The notes below the pieces were generated by a model, which did no database searches, was not told the DNA's origin, and saw nothing but the letters and a program-made list of their open reading frames with translations. DNA of 64,000 nt from Herbinix hemicellulosilytica. GTDB taxonomy: Bacteria; Bacillota; Clostridia; Lachnospirales; Lachnospiraceae. The position numbers and the translations under genes were made by a program. The stretch covers positions 248,001 to 312,000 of the forward strand of contig NZ_CVTD020000015.1 in NCBI RefSeq assembly GCF_002904165.1, written 5' to 3'. This document shows, one piece after another, positions 18,273 through 26,925 of the stretch (its first letter is position 1; each line of letters begins with the position of its first letter).

Positions 18273-18315
18273 ATTAGCACTTTACCATACTACCACAACA
18301 ACGTACATTATGCAA
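18273..18315 (-). promoter_or_regulatory. Promoter and shared element of the binding-protein gene
   Basis: -35 TTGCAT (18310-18315), 17-nt spacer, -10 TAGTAT (18287-18292). The 17-nt string at 18273-18289 is identical to that at 16994-17010. Confidence 0.7.
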
Positions 18316-18375
18316 GAAAAAAATAGATTGTCGCATAATTCTATCCAAATTACTATTTGGTTTACACACCGTAAA

Positions 18376-18455
18376 AAGAACATCTAACTAATTTTGTGCG
18401 TCATAGTCGGACTTATTAGTACGCCAATGACGCACAAAACACGCTAGATGTTCTT
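18376..18455 (-). terminator. Terminator of the wzz-chemoreceptor unit
   Basis: On the minus strand AAGAACATCTA pairs with TAGATGTTCTT, and an inner stem TTTTGTGCGTCAT pairs with ATGACGCACAAAA across a 23-nt loop. TTTTTAC follows. This is much longer than a minimal terminator. Confidence 0.72.
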
Positions 18456-18530
18456 CTAATGGTGTATTACAATTATATCTATTTCCTTTTTATAATATAA
18501 TTTTTAGAAAACCCCATAAATATTTATAAT

Positions 18531-20348
18531 TTATTCCACTTTAAATTCCTTAACAAGATTATTCAGGTCGTTAACCATCTCATATAATTGAGATATGCTT
18601 TCGCTTATATCAATGATTGTAGCTGACTGTTCCTCGGCAGCTGCGGAGATTTCCTGAATATTGGCTGAGTTTTCCTGTGCCCTCTCTGAAATATGTCCAA
18701 GCATTTCAAGTATTTCGTCTTTCTTTTGATTAATTATTCGGTTATGATCAACAATGACTTTGATTTCCTCTATCAATGCCTGCAGTCCGTCCGAAATCAA
18801 TCCTATAATTTCTTCTGTTTTTTCTACCGACCGATTAATCCTATCCACACCGGACCTGTTCTTTGATATGAAATTAACAACTGCGGCGGTCTGTTCCTGA
18901 ACCTGCCCGATTTTTTCATGTATATCGTTTACGGCATGGGAGGTCTCGTTGGCAAGTTTACGGATTTCCTCGGCAACGACTGCAAAGCCCAATCCGTTTT
19001 CTCCGGCCCTGGAAGCTTCAATGCTGGCATTTAAAGCAAGCAAGTTGGTCTGCTTTGCTATGTTTGATATAATGTCCGAAATCTTACCTATATCGACTGA
19101 ATATTCTTTCATTTTACTTACAAGTCTTTCGATAACTGCGGTATTTTCGTTATTCTCCAAGGCAGCATCTTTTAATTCTCTTACAGATTTTAAACCAAGT
19201 TCCTTAAGTTTAATATTTTTTTCGACTACGCTGCCTATTTTATTGCTTGCTTCTGCAGTTTCCTTAATATTTTCCCCGAGAAGAATAACCTTATCCACTC
19301 CTTCTGCCGTTTCCCTGGACTGTTCGTCAGTCTGCATTGCCATCTGGGATATGGCACCTGTAACTTCCGATGTGGATTTGGACACATACCCATAAGATTC
19401 TTTTAACTTAGCCGCATATTTGTTCAACCTTTCTCCTGACGTTACAATCATTTTTACAATCCGATTTAAACTGTCAACGAGACTGTTGACGCTGTCTCCC
19501 AAAAGCTTCATTTCATCTTCGGTTTTTATATGTATTTTGTCAACGGTCAAATCTCCCTCAGACACTTCGGATAATTTTTGGGAAATCGTTTTTATAGGAT
19601 CAATAATTCTTCCGGTAATCTTTAGGCTTAATAATAAAGCGGCTGCCAAAACTATAACTATACCGATTAAATTGTAGGTCATTATGATATTTGACCCTCT
19701 TGCCAGCTCCTTGTCATAAATGACCGCACTGACAATCCAGTCCCAGTAAGGAAAATACATGGAATATACAAGCTTGCTGTCAGTTATAAGGCTGACATCT
19801 TCATCCAGGGCGTAATGAGTGGTTCCGCCGCCGGATTTTGCTTGTTTTATAATCTCATGTATTATGTATCTTCCGTCATGGGATTTTAAGTCATAAATAT
19901 TGTCTGACAAGAATGGATGGTAAATAACATTGCCTTCCGAATCAATAACAAATAAATATCCCGATTCGCCTAAATCAATTGAATGCTGAGCATATATACT
20001 GTTAGCGGTAGCCGCACTGGTGGCATCATTTGCCTCAGTGGTCGCTCCTGATACTCCGTCAATAGAAGTCTTGGTCAGATCCCCAATGGATGAAAGTGAC
20101 AGCATTTTAGCTTCTTCCTCTGTCATCCAATTCGATTCATCCAAAGTATAACGGTAATTCCTGTTAATCTCCACCATGGTTGCTTCAACAGCATTTTTTA
20201 AAATAATGAGATTGGAACGGTTTAGTTCCCTTTTGGAAATAATGTAATTTACAACTGATATTCCTAATAACGATGTAACAACCGTTACAGATATCAAAAC
20301 ATAAATTTTCTTCCTTATACTATCCATCTTCAATATCTTCAATAGCAA
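18531..20348 (-). CDS. Methyl-accepting chemotaxis protein with extracellular Cache domain
   Basis: The chemoreceptor is about 605 residues. TM1 is near residues 16-38, an extracellular sensor follows (GESGYLFVIDSEGNVIYHP, YFPYWDWIVSAVIYDKE), TM2 is near 225-245, then HAMP and a long coiled-coil signalling domain. The hairpin tip is intact: NLLALNASIEASRAGENG then GFAVVAEEIRKLAN, where CheA and CheW bind. The WDWIVSAVIYD pattern is typical of single-Cache sensors for small organic ligands. The frame opens at TTG 20354, but AGGAG sits directly on it, so TTG 20348 fits better. It lies about 20 nt after a wzz-like gene, an unusual pairing that links chemosensing to a polysaccharide protein. Confidence 0.93.
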   Translation of the reverse strand: MLLKILKMDSIRKKIYVLISVTVVTSLLGISVVNYIISKRELNRSNLIILKNAVEATMVEINRNYRYTLDESNWMTEEEAKMLSLSSIGDLTKTSIDGVSGATTEANDATSAATANSIYAQHSIDLGESGYLFVIDSEGNVIYHPFLSDNIYDLKSHDGRYIIHEIIKQAKSGGGTTHYALDEDVSLITDSKLVYSMYFPYWDWIVSAVIYDKELARGSNIIMTYNLIGIVIVLAAALLLSLKITGRIIDPIKTISQKLSEVSEGDLTVDKIHIKTEDEMKLLGDSVNSLVDSLNRIVKMIVTSGERLNKYAAKLKESYGYVSKSTSEVTGAISQMAMQTDEQSRETAEGVDKVILLGENIKETAEASNKIGSVVEKNIKLKELGLKSVRELKDAALENNENTAVIERLVSKMKEYSVDIGKISDIISNIAKQTNLLALNASIEASRAGENGLGFAVVAEEIRKLANETSHAVNDIHEKIGQVQEQTAAVVNFISKNRSGVDRINRSVEKTEEIIGLISDGLQALIEEIKVIVDHNRIINQKKDEILEMLGHISERAQENSANIQEISAAAEEQSATIIDISESISQLYEMVNDLNNLVKEFKVE

Positions 20349-20373
20349 ATTCAACTCCTATCTTTTGTCATTT

Positions 20374-21414
20374 TTACTGCATGTCCTTTTTAAACCAAAA
20401 TTCCCTTATCAGTGCTGCAAGCACAGATACCATCGCCCCCAGTACAGCACCGATTAATATATTTCTAAAGTTATTCGGGCTGCTTTTTCTGCTGGGAGCT
20501 ACAGGCTCGGATACTAAATATATATTACTTGTTGTAACCCTAACTATCTTATTGCTTATTTCATTAAACTCTCCCGTATTATAATATGCTTCAATTTCAG
20601 CTTTCTTTGCTTTAAGCTCATCAAGATAAGTATTATACAGGTCAATGTTGCTTTCAATAGTATTAATGGTCTGTTTAATATCAATAATGTCCTGCTCAAG
20701 AGCAGTATAATTCGGGTTAATGATATTTTCCATAATAACTATATTACTGATTTTATCTGCGGATTTTATACTGTCGATAGCTTCTTTCTGGTTTATTGTC
20801 ATCGGAGTACTTGCTAAAAGTTCAGTGTATTTTTCCAAAAGTGCTTTGTTTGACTTAAGTTCCACATTCAAAGAACTTACCTGAACCGAGTAATAATCAA
20901 TAAAGTACTCTACTGCTCCTTTAGCCGTAAGTACATCAACAAACTCAATATAATTGTTATATAATACTTCGGCTAAAAGCTTTGCTTCCTGCGGATTATT
21001 TGCCGCTACCCGGATAACAAAACTGTTTTGGCCTGCATTATTATTGTTGGTCTGAACAATTGAAATTCTGTCTCTTAAAGATTCGATTGAAATTTCGTTT
21101 GTATCATAACCCATATCTTCTATAGTATTTTTTAAAATCTCAGAACTCGTTATCAGGTTTATATATTGTTCATTAGTAGAAATAGGCAAAAGAAAATCTC
21201 CGTATTTCGTCTGGTATGTTTCCGGCATATTAATGATTATGTCAAGTCTTGCATGATAAACCGGCTTCAGGATAAATATGCTGAAAATGCCTGAAATCAT
21301 CGCAGCCGCTAATGTGAATATTATTATTAAAACCTTCTGCTTCCATAAGGCCATAAAAAGGTCCTGCAAACTGATTTCTTCATAAAAATCCTGAGAGTAA
21401 TTATTGTTGCTCAT
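20374..21414 (-). CDS. Wzz/CapA-type polysaccharide chain-length protein (copy 1)
   Basis: The 346-residue membrane protein has TM1 near 28-50, a long extracytoplasmic coiled region and TM2 near 318-338. A proline-rich SEPVAPSRKSSPNN precedes TM2, the hallmark of polysaccharide co-polymerases. Such proteins set polymer length with Wzy or activate a BY-kinase. No BY-kinase gene is next to it. It is a close paralogue of the gene at 38062-39096 (ISTNEQYINLITSSEIL against ITTNEQYINLITSSEIL). ATG 21414 has AGGAG 6 nt upstream, better than the TTG at 21420. It is co-transcribed with the chemoreceptor. Confidence 0.9.
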   Translation of the reverse strand: MSNNNYSQDFYEEISLQDLFMALWKQKVLIIIFTLAAAMISGIFSIFILKPVYHARLDIIINMPETYQTKYGDFLLPISTNEQYINLITSSEILKNTIEDMGYDTNEISIESLRDRISIVQTNNNNAGQNSFVIRVAANNPQEAKLLAEVLYNNYIEFVDVLTAKGAVEYFIDYYSVQVSSLNVELKSNKALLEKYTELLASTPMTINQKEAIDSIKSADKISNIVIMENIINPNYTALEQDIIDIKQTINTIESNIDLYNTYLDELKAKKAEIEAYYNTGEFNEISNKIVRVTTSNIYLVSEPVAPSRKSSPNNFRNILIGAVLGAMVSVLAALIREFWFKKDMQ

Positions 21415-21435
21415 AACCAACTCCTGCTTTTTTAT

Positions 21436-21491
21436 ATTAGAGCAATTTGCTCTAATTAGATTATTATATCATTCGATTTTAATTATAGCAA
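21436..21491 (-). promoter_or_regulatory. Promoter of wzz copy 1 with palindromic site at the start
   Basis: -35 TTGCTA (21486-21491), 17-nt spacer, -10 TATAAT (21463-21468) with extended TGA. A perfect 21-nt inverted repeat, ATTAGAGCAA/TTGCTCTAAT around one base (21436-21456), begins 7 nt after the -10. It could be an operator at the transcription start or a small 5' hairpin. Elsewhere in 21415-21819 there is a weak 8-bp inverted repeat (21531-21562) and no gene. Confidence 0.68.
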
Positions 21492-21819
21492 TAAACTATT
21501 ATACCGGTCATACTGGAAACATACTCCTATAGTTCAGATATAAAAATTAAACCAAGGAGTATTATCTGTAATGATTTAAAAGGTACTTTGTCTCTTAAGA
21601 CTAAGCATTATTTTTTATATATGTAATTTTACTACAATATTTGTAAATTGCATATATCAAATTTTATTTTAAATACTTCCAAGGCAGTAAAATTTTATGT
21701 CAAAGAAGCAAATAGTGCCATTTCCCTAATTGGTTGTATAATTTATACACCTTACATTATGTCAAATATATGTTATACTTTTATAATAAGACATTCATTG
21801 GATTTTATGGCTTGCTGTA

Positions 21820-22449
21820 TTGGGGGATAATACGGCACTTACTATAATAATTATGGGATTTTTCTCTCTTGTTTTTGCCTTACGTGTTCTAAAGAACAAA
21901 TATAACCTGCTTTTTATTATAATGGTTATAGGCATGACTATATCTCTTTTTACCATAATTTCCGAGATTTACAGAAGCAGCAACTATCTGGTGCCTTCTT
22001 CCTTTGTATATCGCGGAATTGAGTATAATCTTTTTTTGCTTTTTAGCGGACGACTTTCAAAAATATCCCTTTCTAACCTTCAAATAATCCGAAATATCGG
22101 TATCATTACTTATCTGACAGCTATAATGCTTTTTGCCAATACATTTAACAAAAACATTCTGACAAAAAATCAGAAAATAAAACCGGTTCTTCAAATTCTA
22201 CAATATACTATACTGGCTAGTTACATTATTATATATTTTATTTTTTATCATCCGGATACGGCTTTTGCCATATACCTGATTGATAATAAACTAAAAATCC
22301 AGGGAACTAATGAATTATGGGAAAGCTTTATCATTAATCTTGATAACGCAATGAATATTATAGCATTCCTTTATATGTTATATCCTATAGGATTGCTTAT
22401 AAGGAATTTTTTCAAAAATAAAATATCTTTTTTTCAAAACAGCTTATAG
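21820..22449 (+). pseudogene. Sensor histidine kinase, N-terminal membrane part (frameshifted)
   Basis: The frame encodes about 209 residues of very hydrophobic sequence with five or six membrane segments, then stops at TAG 22447-22449. The stop follows a seven-T run (22428-22434). Reading the run with one extra T, or with a -1 slip, passes into the open frame that continues ...SKQLIGLAASLSLINTIFYFIFF, completing another membrane segment. I therefore read this and the next entry as one kinase gene of about 520 residues. The start is uncertain: TTG 21820 has no good ribosome binding site. It is divergent from the wzz-chemoreceptor unit. Confidence 0.7.
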
Positions 22450-22463
22450 GCTTAGCGGCCAGT

Positions 22464-23393
22464 TTGTCCCTCATAAATACGATATTTTATTTCATCTTTT
22501 TTACCGGAACATTCCGCACCTCGGTGCATGACGTATTCCAATACGCTTTCTGGCGGTATAAACTGGAAGTCATTGTTCCCAGATACTATGCCACTGTCCT
22601 TCCGCCGCTGGCTTTTATAATTTTGCTTGCCATTTTGCTTATTGCCTATAAATTTAAAACAGACAATATGTTTAACTGGTTCAAAGAAAGGGCGATTAAA
22701 AAAAGCCTAACCTTGCTGAACAATAATCTGAAAGATGTTTTGCACTCGGACAAAAATATTATGTTTAACATAAAAATTCTGTCCGAAAAAGCTCTTGCAA
22801 GCTACGGAACCGCGGAAGGCAAAGCCCAGCTTGAAAAAATACTTTCTTTATCAAACAACCATATGGAGTCAATCGCGAAAGCATTAAACAACATAAAAGA
22901 TTTAAAAGTCAGTACAATCCACAACAATTTGATAGATGCTATTGAATCTGCGATAAATGAAGTAAATATACCGGATTATATAGAGATAATCAAAATTTAT
23001 CATGATACCGAAGTATACGGCAATTTTGACATGTATCATATGAAACAGGCCTTAATCAACCTAATTACTAATTCACTGGATGCCATATACTCCAAAAATG
23101 TAGAAAAAGGCATAATACGAATAACCGTTAACTCCAGTATTGAGTGGATATATCTTTCAATCCGTGACAACGGTTGCGGTATTCCCAGAAAATATATTAA
23201 AAAAATATTTAATCCCTATTTCTCCACAAAATCAAAGCAGAATAACTGGGGTATAGGTTTATCATATGTATTCAGGGTAATCACCGCCCATTACGGTCAT
23301 ATGAGGATAAAAAGCAAAAAAGACGAATATACAAATGTTGAAATTCTTTTACCAAGAAGTAAATCTTTTGGAGGTCAATATGGAGAAGATTAA
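22464..23393 (+). CDS. Sensor histidine kinase, C-terminal part with HATPase domain (frameshifted)
   Basis: This frame gives 309 residues from a TTG at 22464 but is open from 22422, just before the T7 run. It contains two further membrane segments, a helical region with a possible phosphoacceptor histidine (VLHSDKNIMFNIK), and an HATPase_c domain. That domain has an N-box (ALINLITNSLDAI), G1 (IRDNGCGIP), F-box (IFNPYFSTK) and G2 (WGIGLSYV). No ribosome binding site precedes 22464, so independent translation is unlikely. The end overlaps the regulator gene by 14 nt, as in a co-translated two-component system. Confidence 0.8.
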   Translation: MSLINTIFYFIFFTGTFRTSVHDVFQYAFWRYKLEVIVPRYYATVLPPLAFIILLAILLIAYKFKTDNMFNWFKERAIKKSLTLLNNNLKDVLHSDKNIMFNIKILSEKALASYGTAEGKAQLEKILSLSNNHMESIAKALNNIKDLKVSTIHNNLIDAIESAINEVNIPDYIEIIKIYHDTEVYGNFDMYHMKQALINLITNSLDAIYSKNVEKGIIRITVNSSIEWIYLSIRDNGCGIPRKYIKKIFNPYFSTKSKQNNWGIGLSYVFRVITAHYGHMRIKSKKDEYTNVEILLPRSKSFGGQYGED

Positions 23394-24066
23394 GCTGTTA
23401 ATCGTAGATGATATGGAAGACATTCGGGAATATTTTAAAATGATACTTTCAAGAGAGCCTGATATAGAAATAAGCGGCCTTGCAACCTCGGGAATTGAAG
23501 CTATTCAAAAAGCTAAGGAATTAAAGCCGGATGTCATACTTATGGATATCCAGATGGAAACAAGAACTGCCGGAATAAATGCTACCAAAATAATTAAGAA
23601 TAATAATCCGGACACCAAAATAATTATTTTGACAATTCATGAAGAAGACGAATATATATTCCAGGCATACTGCGCCGGTGTTATGGATTATATTGTAAAG
23701 ACCGATTCTATCTCACAGATTCTTAATTCCATACGTACCGTTTATGCAAATAAGCTGATGCTCCGGCCCGGAGTGGCGAATAAAATAATCGAAGAGTTTA
23801 CAAGACTTAAAACTCAACGATCCAGCTTAATATATGTTCTTAATATCCTGTCCAAACTGACAAACAGTGAATATGAAATACTCAAATCCTTCTTCGAAGG
23901 CGGTACATACAAATCCATAGCCGAAGAAAGATACGTATCCATAGCGACCGTAAAGAGTCAGGTAAACAGTATACTTAAAAAATTTGAAATGAAAAGTATG
24001 AAAGAAGTCATAAAACTTCTTAAGCAAATTAACTTCTCAGAGTTTCTGAACAGGACCGTAATTTAA
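23380..24066 (+). CDS. Response regulator, NarL/LuxR type
   Basis: The 228-residue protein starts at ATG 23380, with GGAGG 5 nt upstream; a longer frame from 23335 lies inside the kinase gene and has no such site. The receiver domain (1-120) has the acidic pair in LLIVDDMED, the phosphoacceptor aspartate in VILMDIQ and the conserved lysine in YIVKTDS. The C-terminus is a LuxR-type helix-turn-helix (LTNSEYEILKSF, YKSIAEERYVSIATVKSQVNSIL). The partner kinase is upstream. Its targets may include the divergent wzz-chemoreceptor unit; this is inference from position. Confidence 0.93.
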   Translation: MEKIKLLIVDDMEDIREYFKMILSREPDIEISGLATSGIEAIQKAKELKPDVILMDIQMETRTAGINATKIIKNNNPDTKIIILTIHEEDEYIFQAYCAGVMDYIVKTDSISQILNSIRTVYANKLMLRPGVANKIIEEFTRLKTQRSSLIYVLNILSKLTNSEYEILKSFFEGGTYKSIAEERYVSIATVKSQVNSILKKFEMKSMKEVIKLLKQINFSEFLNRTVI

Positions 24067-24339
24067 ATTGCATAATAGACCCTGTATTTTTACCATACGG
24101 CAATTTATAAGCATATAAAAAAGCACTAAAAACTTTTTATATTTTTCAATAAGGCTTAAATATTCATCCATAAAAACCTAATTTTCGGTAAAATTAAAAA
24201 GATTTTTAATTATGTTAAGCATATAATTTTAATACCGTTAAGCAACATAGCAAAGCAAAAACTATTGATTAATCAGCTAAATATTTATCTTTAATTCAGG
24301 CACCGTTACATTTAGATTCATGTTATTTAATAAATAATT
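24067..24339. other. Intergenic region after the two-component system
   Basis: AT-rich, with no supported gene, promoter or repeat. The convergent terminator lies at its right end. Confidence 0.4.
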
Positions 24340-24389
24340 GGGTATACAGATCCAGCCGGAATTAAATTTCCGATTGTATCTATATACCC
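24340..24389. terminator. Bidirectional terminator between convergent genes
   Basis: GGGTATACAGAT pairs with ATCTATATACCC, with an inner CGGAA/TTCCG stem. TTAATTTTTA follows on the plus strand and AATTATTTATT on the minus strand. It serves the regulator gene (plus) and the dehydrogenase gene (minus). Confidence 0.72.
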
Positions 24390-24396
24390 TTAATTT

Positions 24397-25356
24397 TTAC
24401 AGCATGGTATTGATCTGCTTTCCTTCAAGCCATGCATATATATTTTCAAAAGCTATTTTTGCCCTTCTTATCATTGATTCTTTGGTGGCATATGCAACGT
24501 GCGGGGTAAGCAAGGTATTGTCTGTGGTGACAAGCACATGGTCTGTAGGCAATGGAGGCTCGATTTCAAACACATCTATGGCAGCACCTTTAATTTTTCT
24601 CTCCTTTAATGCCAAAGCGGTCGCTTCGATATCAATAACCGGGCCTCTTGCACAGTTAATAAGCAGAGCAGTCGGTTTCATCAAAGCCAGCCTTTCCTTA
24701 TTGATTAAGTTTTTGGTTTCTTCCATTAAAGGAACATGAAGGGTAACGATATCACTTTCCTTTAATAGTTCTTCCAGGGCTACATACTTAATTCCCAAAG
24801 CCTCGCCCTCTTTTCTTACGGTTACGTCATACCCCAGCAGCCTGCAGCCGAAGGCTTTAAGAAGTTCAGCTACTTTAAGTCCGATTTTTCCTGTTCCTAC
24901 TATACCTACCGTCTTACCTGCCAGTTCCGATCCCATCAGGCCTTCGGAAGCCATAGTCTTGCCCTGCCTTACGGCTACATTGCATTCCACAATATTGCGA
25001 AGTTTGCTTATAATCATTCCGATAACCAGCTCAGCCACAGCCTGGTCGCTGTAACCGGCGCAGTTAGATATTTTTATGCCCTTATTTATACAAGCATTTT
25101 TATCGATATGGTCTATTCCGGTAAAGGCAACGGATATAAATTTTAGCTTGTCTGCCGCTTCTATAACTTCTCCCGGCAAAGGGTTGTTGGCGATAATAAT
25201 GGCATCTGCCCCCTGAACTCTCCTTTTTAATTCTTCGGTATCTTTGGTTACGTTATCATATATCACAAACTCGTGATTTTGCTCCTTAATAGGCCGTGAT
25301 AACTCCTCAATAATTTCACTGTTTACGTTTAACGGTTCCAATAATGCAATCTTCAT
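24397..25356 (-). CDS. D-isomer-specific 2-hydroxyacid dehydrogenase (copy 1)
   Basis: The 319-residue NAD-dependent oxidoreductase interconverts 2-oxo acids and D-2-hydroxy acids. It has a nucleotide-binding GTGKIGLKVAELLKAFG, the substrate-binding arginine in NCARGPVID, the glutamate in IDVFEIEPP and the catalytic histidine in LLTPHVAYAT. ATG 25356 has AGGAGG 7 nt upstream; an ATG 11 codons further up lacks one. It is the last gene of the catabolic locus and is separated from the FAD oxidoreductase gene by about 200 nt, so it may be expressed partly on its own. Confidence 0.9.
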   Translation of the reverse strand: MKIALLEPLNVNSEIIEELSRPIKEQNHEFVIYDNVTKDTEELKRRVQGADAIIIANNPLPGEVIEAADKLKFISVAFTGIDHIDKNACINKGIKISNCAGYSDQAVAELVIGMIISKLRNIVECNVAVRQGKTMASEGLMGSELAGKTVGIVGTGKIGLKVAELLKAFGCRLLGYDVTVRKEGEALGIKYVALEELLKESDIVTLHVPLMEETKNLINKERLALMKPTALLINCARGPVIDIEATALALKERKIKGAAIDVFEIEPPLPTDHVLVTTDNTLLTPHVAYATKESMIRRAKIAFENIYAWLEGKQINTML

Positions 25357-25554
25357 ATTTATACCTCCTATAATCAAAAAAATTATCATTAAAGTATAAA
25401 ATAACCTTGTTACTCAAATCCGGTTTTATTACCTTTACAGATTAGCCCCGGATATTTATATAAATATATGTAAATCTGCACCCATAATCCGTATGTTGTG
25501 TACATAATTAGCCGTAAACTAAGCCTTAAAACCGTATACATAAGGCATTCAAAA

Positions 25555-26907
25555 TCAAATCGGCAGTTTAACACCCTGCTCTTTTAACACAGACTGAAGT
25601 TTTTTTACGTCAATATTCTTAGGCGATATTTCCTCTGTACAGGCAATTCCTGCTGCCGTTCCGGCTGCCTGACCCGTAAGCATGCAGGCTGAAATCCCTC
25701 TTATGCTGCTTTCTGCCACATGGTCGGTACTGATACACCTTCCGGCTACAAGAAGATTGCCAATATCTACGGGCAGCAGACACCGGTACGGAATAGTATA
25801 ACTTCTGTTATCGGTAATAGGCTCATAGATATGGCCTTTATATCCTCCGCCTTCAAGCTTTCCGTCACCGTCCATATTTCCGTCCGGCGACAGCATATCA
25901 TAAAACCTCGGATAAACCGCTATTGCATCGTCAAACACCTTTTGGGCTTCAATGTCGTCTTTGGTAAGTTTATACAAGCCCTTTATTCTTCTGCTGTCCC
26001 TGAAACCGATTTCCGGAGCTATGGACGCTATCTCAATATTTTCAAATTCCTTATAATTTTTCTTTGCATACTCATAAAACTCCATAATATACTGCCTGCA
26101 CTTTATTTCCCCTTGAGTAAGCCCGTCAATATCCGTAGGGTCAATCATATATTCGCAGGGATAATTTACGTAAGAAACCATACCTGCCGGTGTCAGACGA
26201 CCGAAAGGCAAATCCTGGCGTTTGCAGCTAAGTCCGGTCTTTCCCGCCCTGTAATCCTCATGAAATTTCTTTCCTATTCTTTTTAGGCCGTCACCGTTTT
26301 CCGTAAGAGCTTTTACGTCTGCTCCCACAATCCTGAAATTTAAGGTGCCGGGCTGGCAATAACCGTCCTTATCCCTTCCCTGTTCAAACGGTACACCGGC
26401 ACTGTAAGCCACGTCACCGTCTCCGGTACAGTCTATAACAACCTTGGCTTTTACGGCTACCGGGCCTTTTTTGCTTTGTATTATTACACACTCAATTTTG
26501 CCGTCTTTTACAATCACATCATTAACAAAGGAATGAAATCTTATATCAACCCCTTCGCCAAGCAAAAATTCATCCAAAAATACCTTAAGATATTCGCTGC
26601 TGAACCGATGGGGTGAATTTTCTCTTATATCATGGGAATTTCCAAACCTTTCCCTGTACTTTTTTTCTATTTCAGCGTATATTCCGTTGGCCTTAAAATT
26701 GGTGCCGTGAAGGAAATGATTGCAGGTTTCAACATAGCATCCCGTAATATTGCCACCGAGAAAGCCCCTCTTTTCAAGCAGCATCACGCTTTTGCCGCTT
26801 CTTGCTGCGGCAACAGCCGCACCGATTCCTGCCGGGCCCCCTCCAACAACAAGGATATCCACTTCTTTTTTTACTTCTACATCTTTTGCCTTAATTGTAT
26901 ATTTCAT
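25555..26907 (-). CDS. FAD-dependent oxidoreductase (FAD_oxidored family)
   Basis: The 450-residue protein has a classic N-terminal Rossmann FAD site, VDILVVGGGPAGIGAAVAAARSG, followed by LLEKRGFLGG. A second FAD-contacting motif is VVIDCTGDGDVAYSAGVPFE, and the C-terminus has LLVAGRCISTDHVAESSIRG and GQAAGTAAGIA, typical of this family. Members oxidise or reduce small organic molecules, and many sit in sugar or cyclitol loci with unknown substrates. No signal peptide is present, so it is cytosolic. GGAGG lies 7 nt before the ATG. The gap to the binding-protein gene is 18 nt. Confidence 0.9.
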   Translation of the reverse strand: MKYTIKAKDVEVKKEVDILVVGGGPAGIGAAVAAARSGKSVMLLEKRGFLGGNITGCYVETCNHFLHGTNFKANGIYAEIEKKYRERFGNSHDIRENSPHRFSSEYLKVFLDEFLLGEGVDIRFHSFVNDVIVKDGKIECVIIQSKKGPVAVKAKVVIDCTGDGDVAYSAGVPFEQGRDKDGYCQPGTLNFRIVGADVKALTENGDGLKRIGKKFHEDYRAGKTGLSCKRQDLPFGRLTPAGMVSYVNYPCEYMIDPTDIDGLTQGEIKCRQYIMEFYEYAKKNYKEFENIEIASIAPEIGFRDSRRIKGLYKLTKDDIEAQKVFDDAIAVYPRFYDMLSPDGNMDGDGKLEGGGYKGHIYEPITDNRSYTIPYRCLLPVDIGNLLVAGRCISTDHVAESSIRGISACMLTGQAAGTAAGIACTEEISPKNIDVKKLQSVLKEQGVKLPI

Positions 26908-26925
26908 CGGTTATCCTCCAATACA

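Noticed and set aside
25523-25546. GCCTTA/TAAGGC hairpin after the FAD oxidoreductase gene
   Set aside because: The stem is only 6 bp with a 12-nt loop and no U-tract, so it is not called as a terminator.
25720-26286. 188-codon plus-strand ORF opposite the FAD oxidoreductase
   Set aside because: It is fully inside a well-supported gene and has no recognisable domain.
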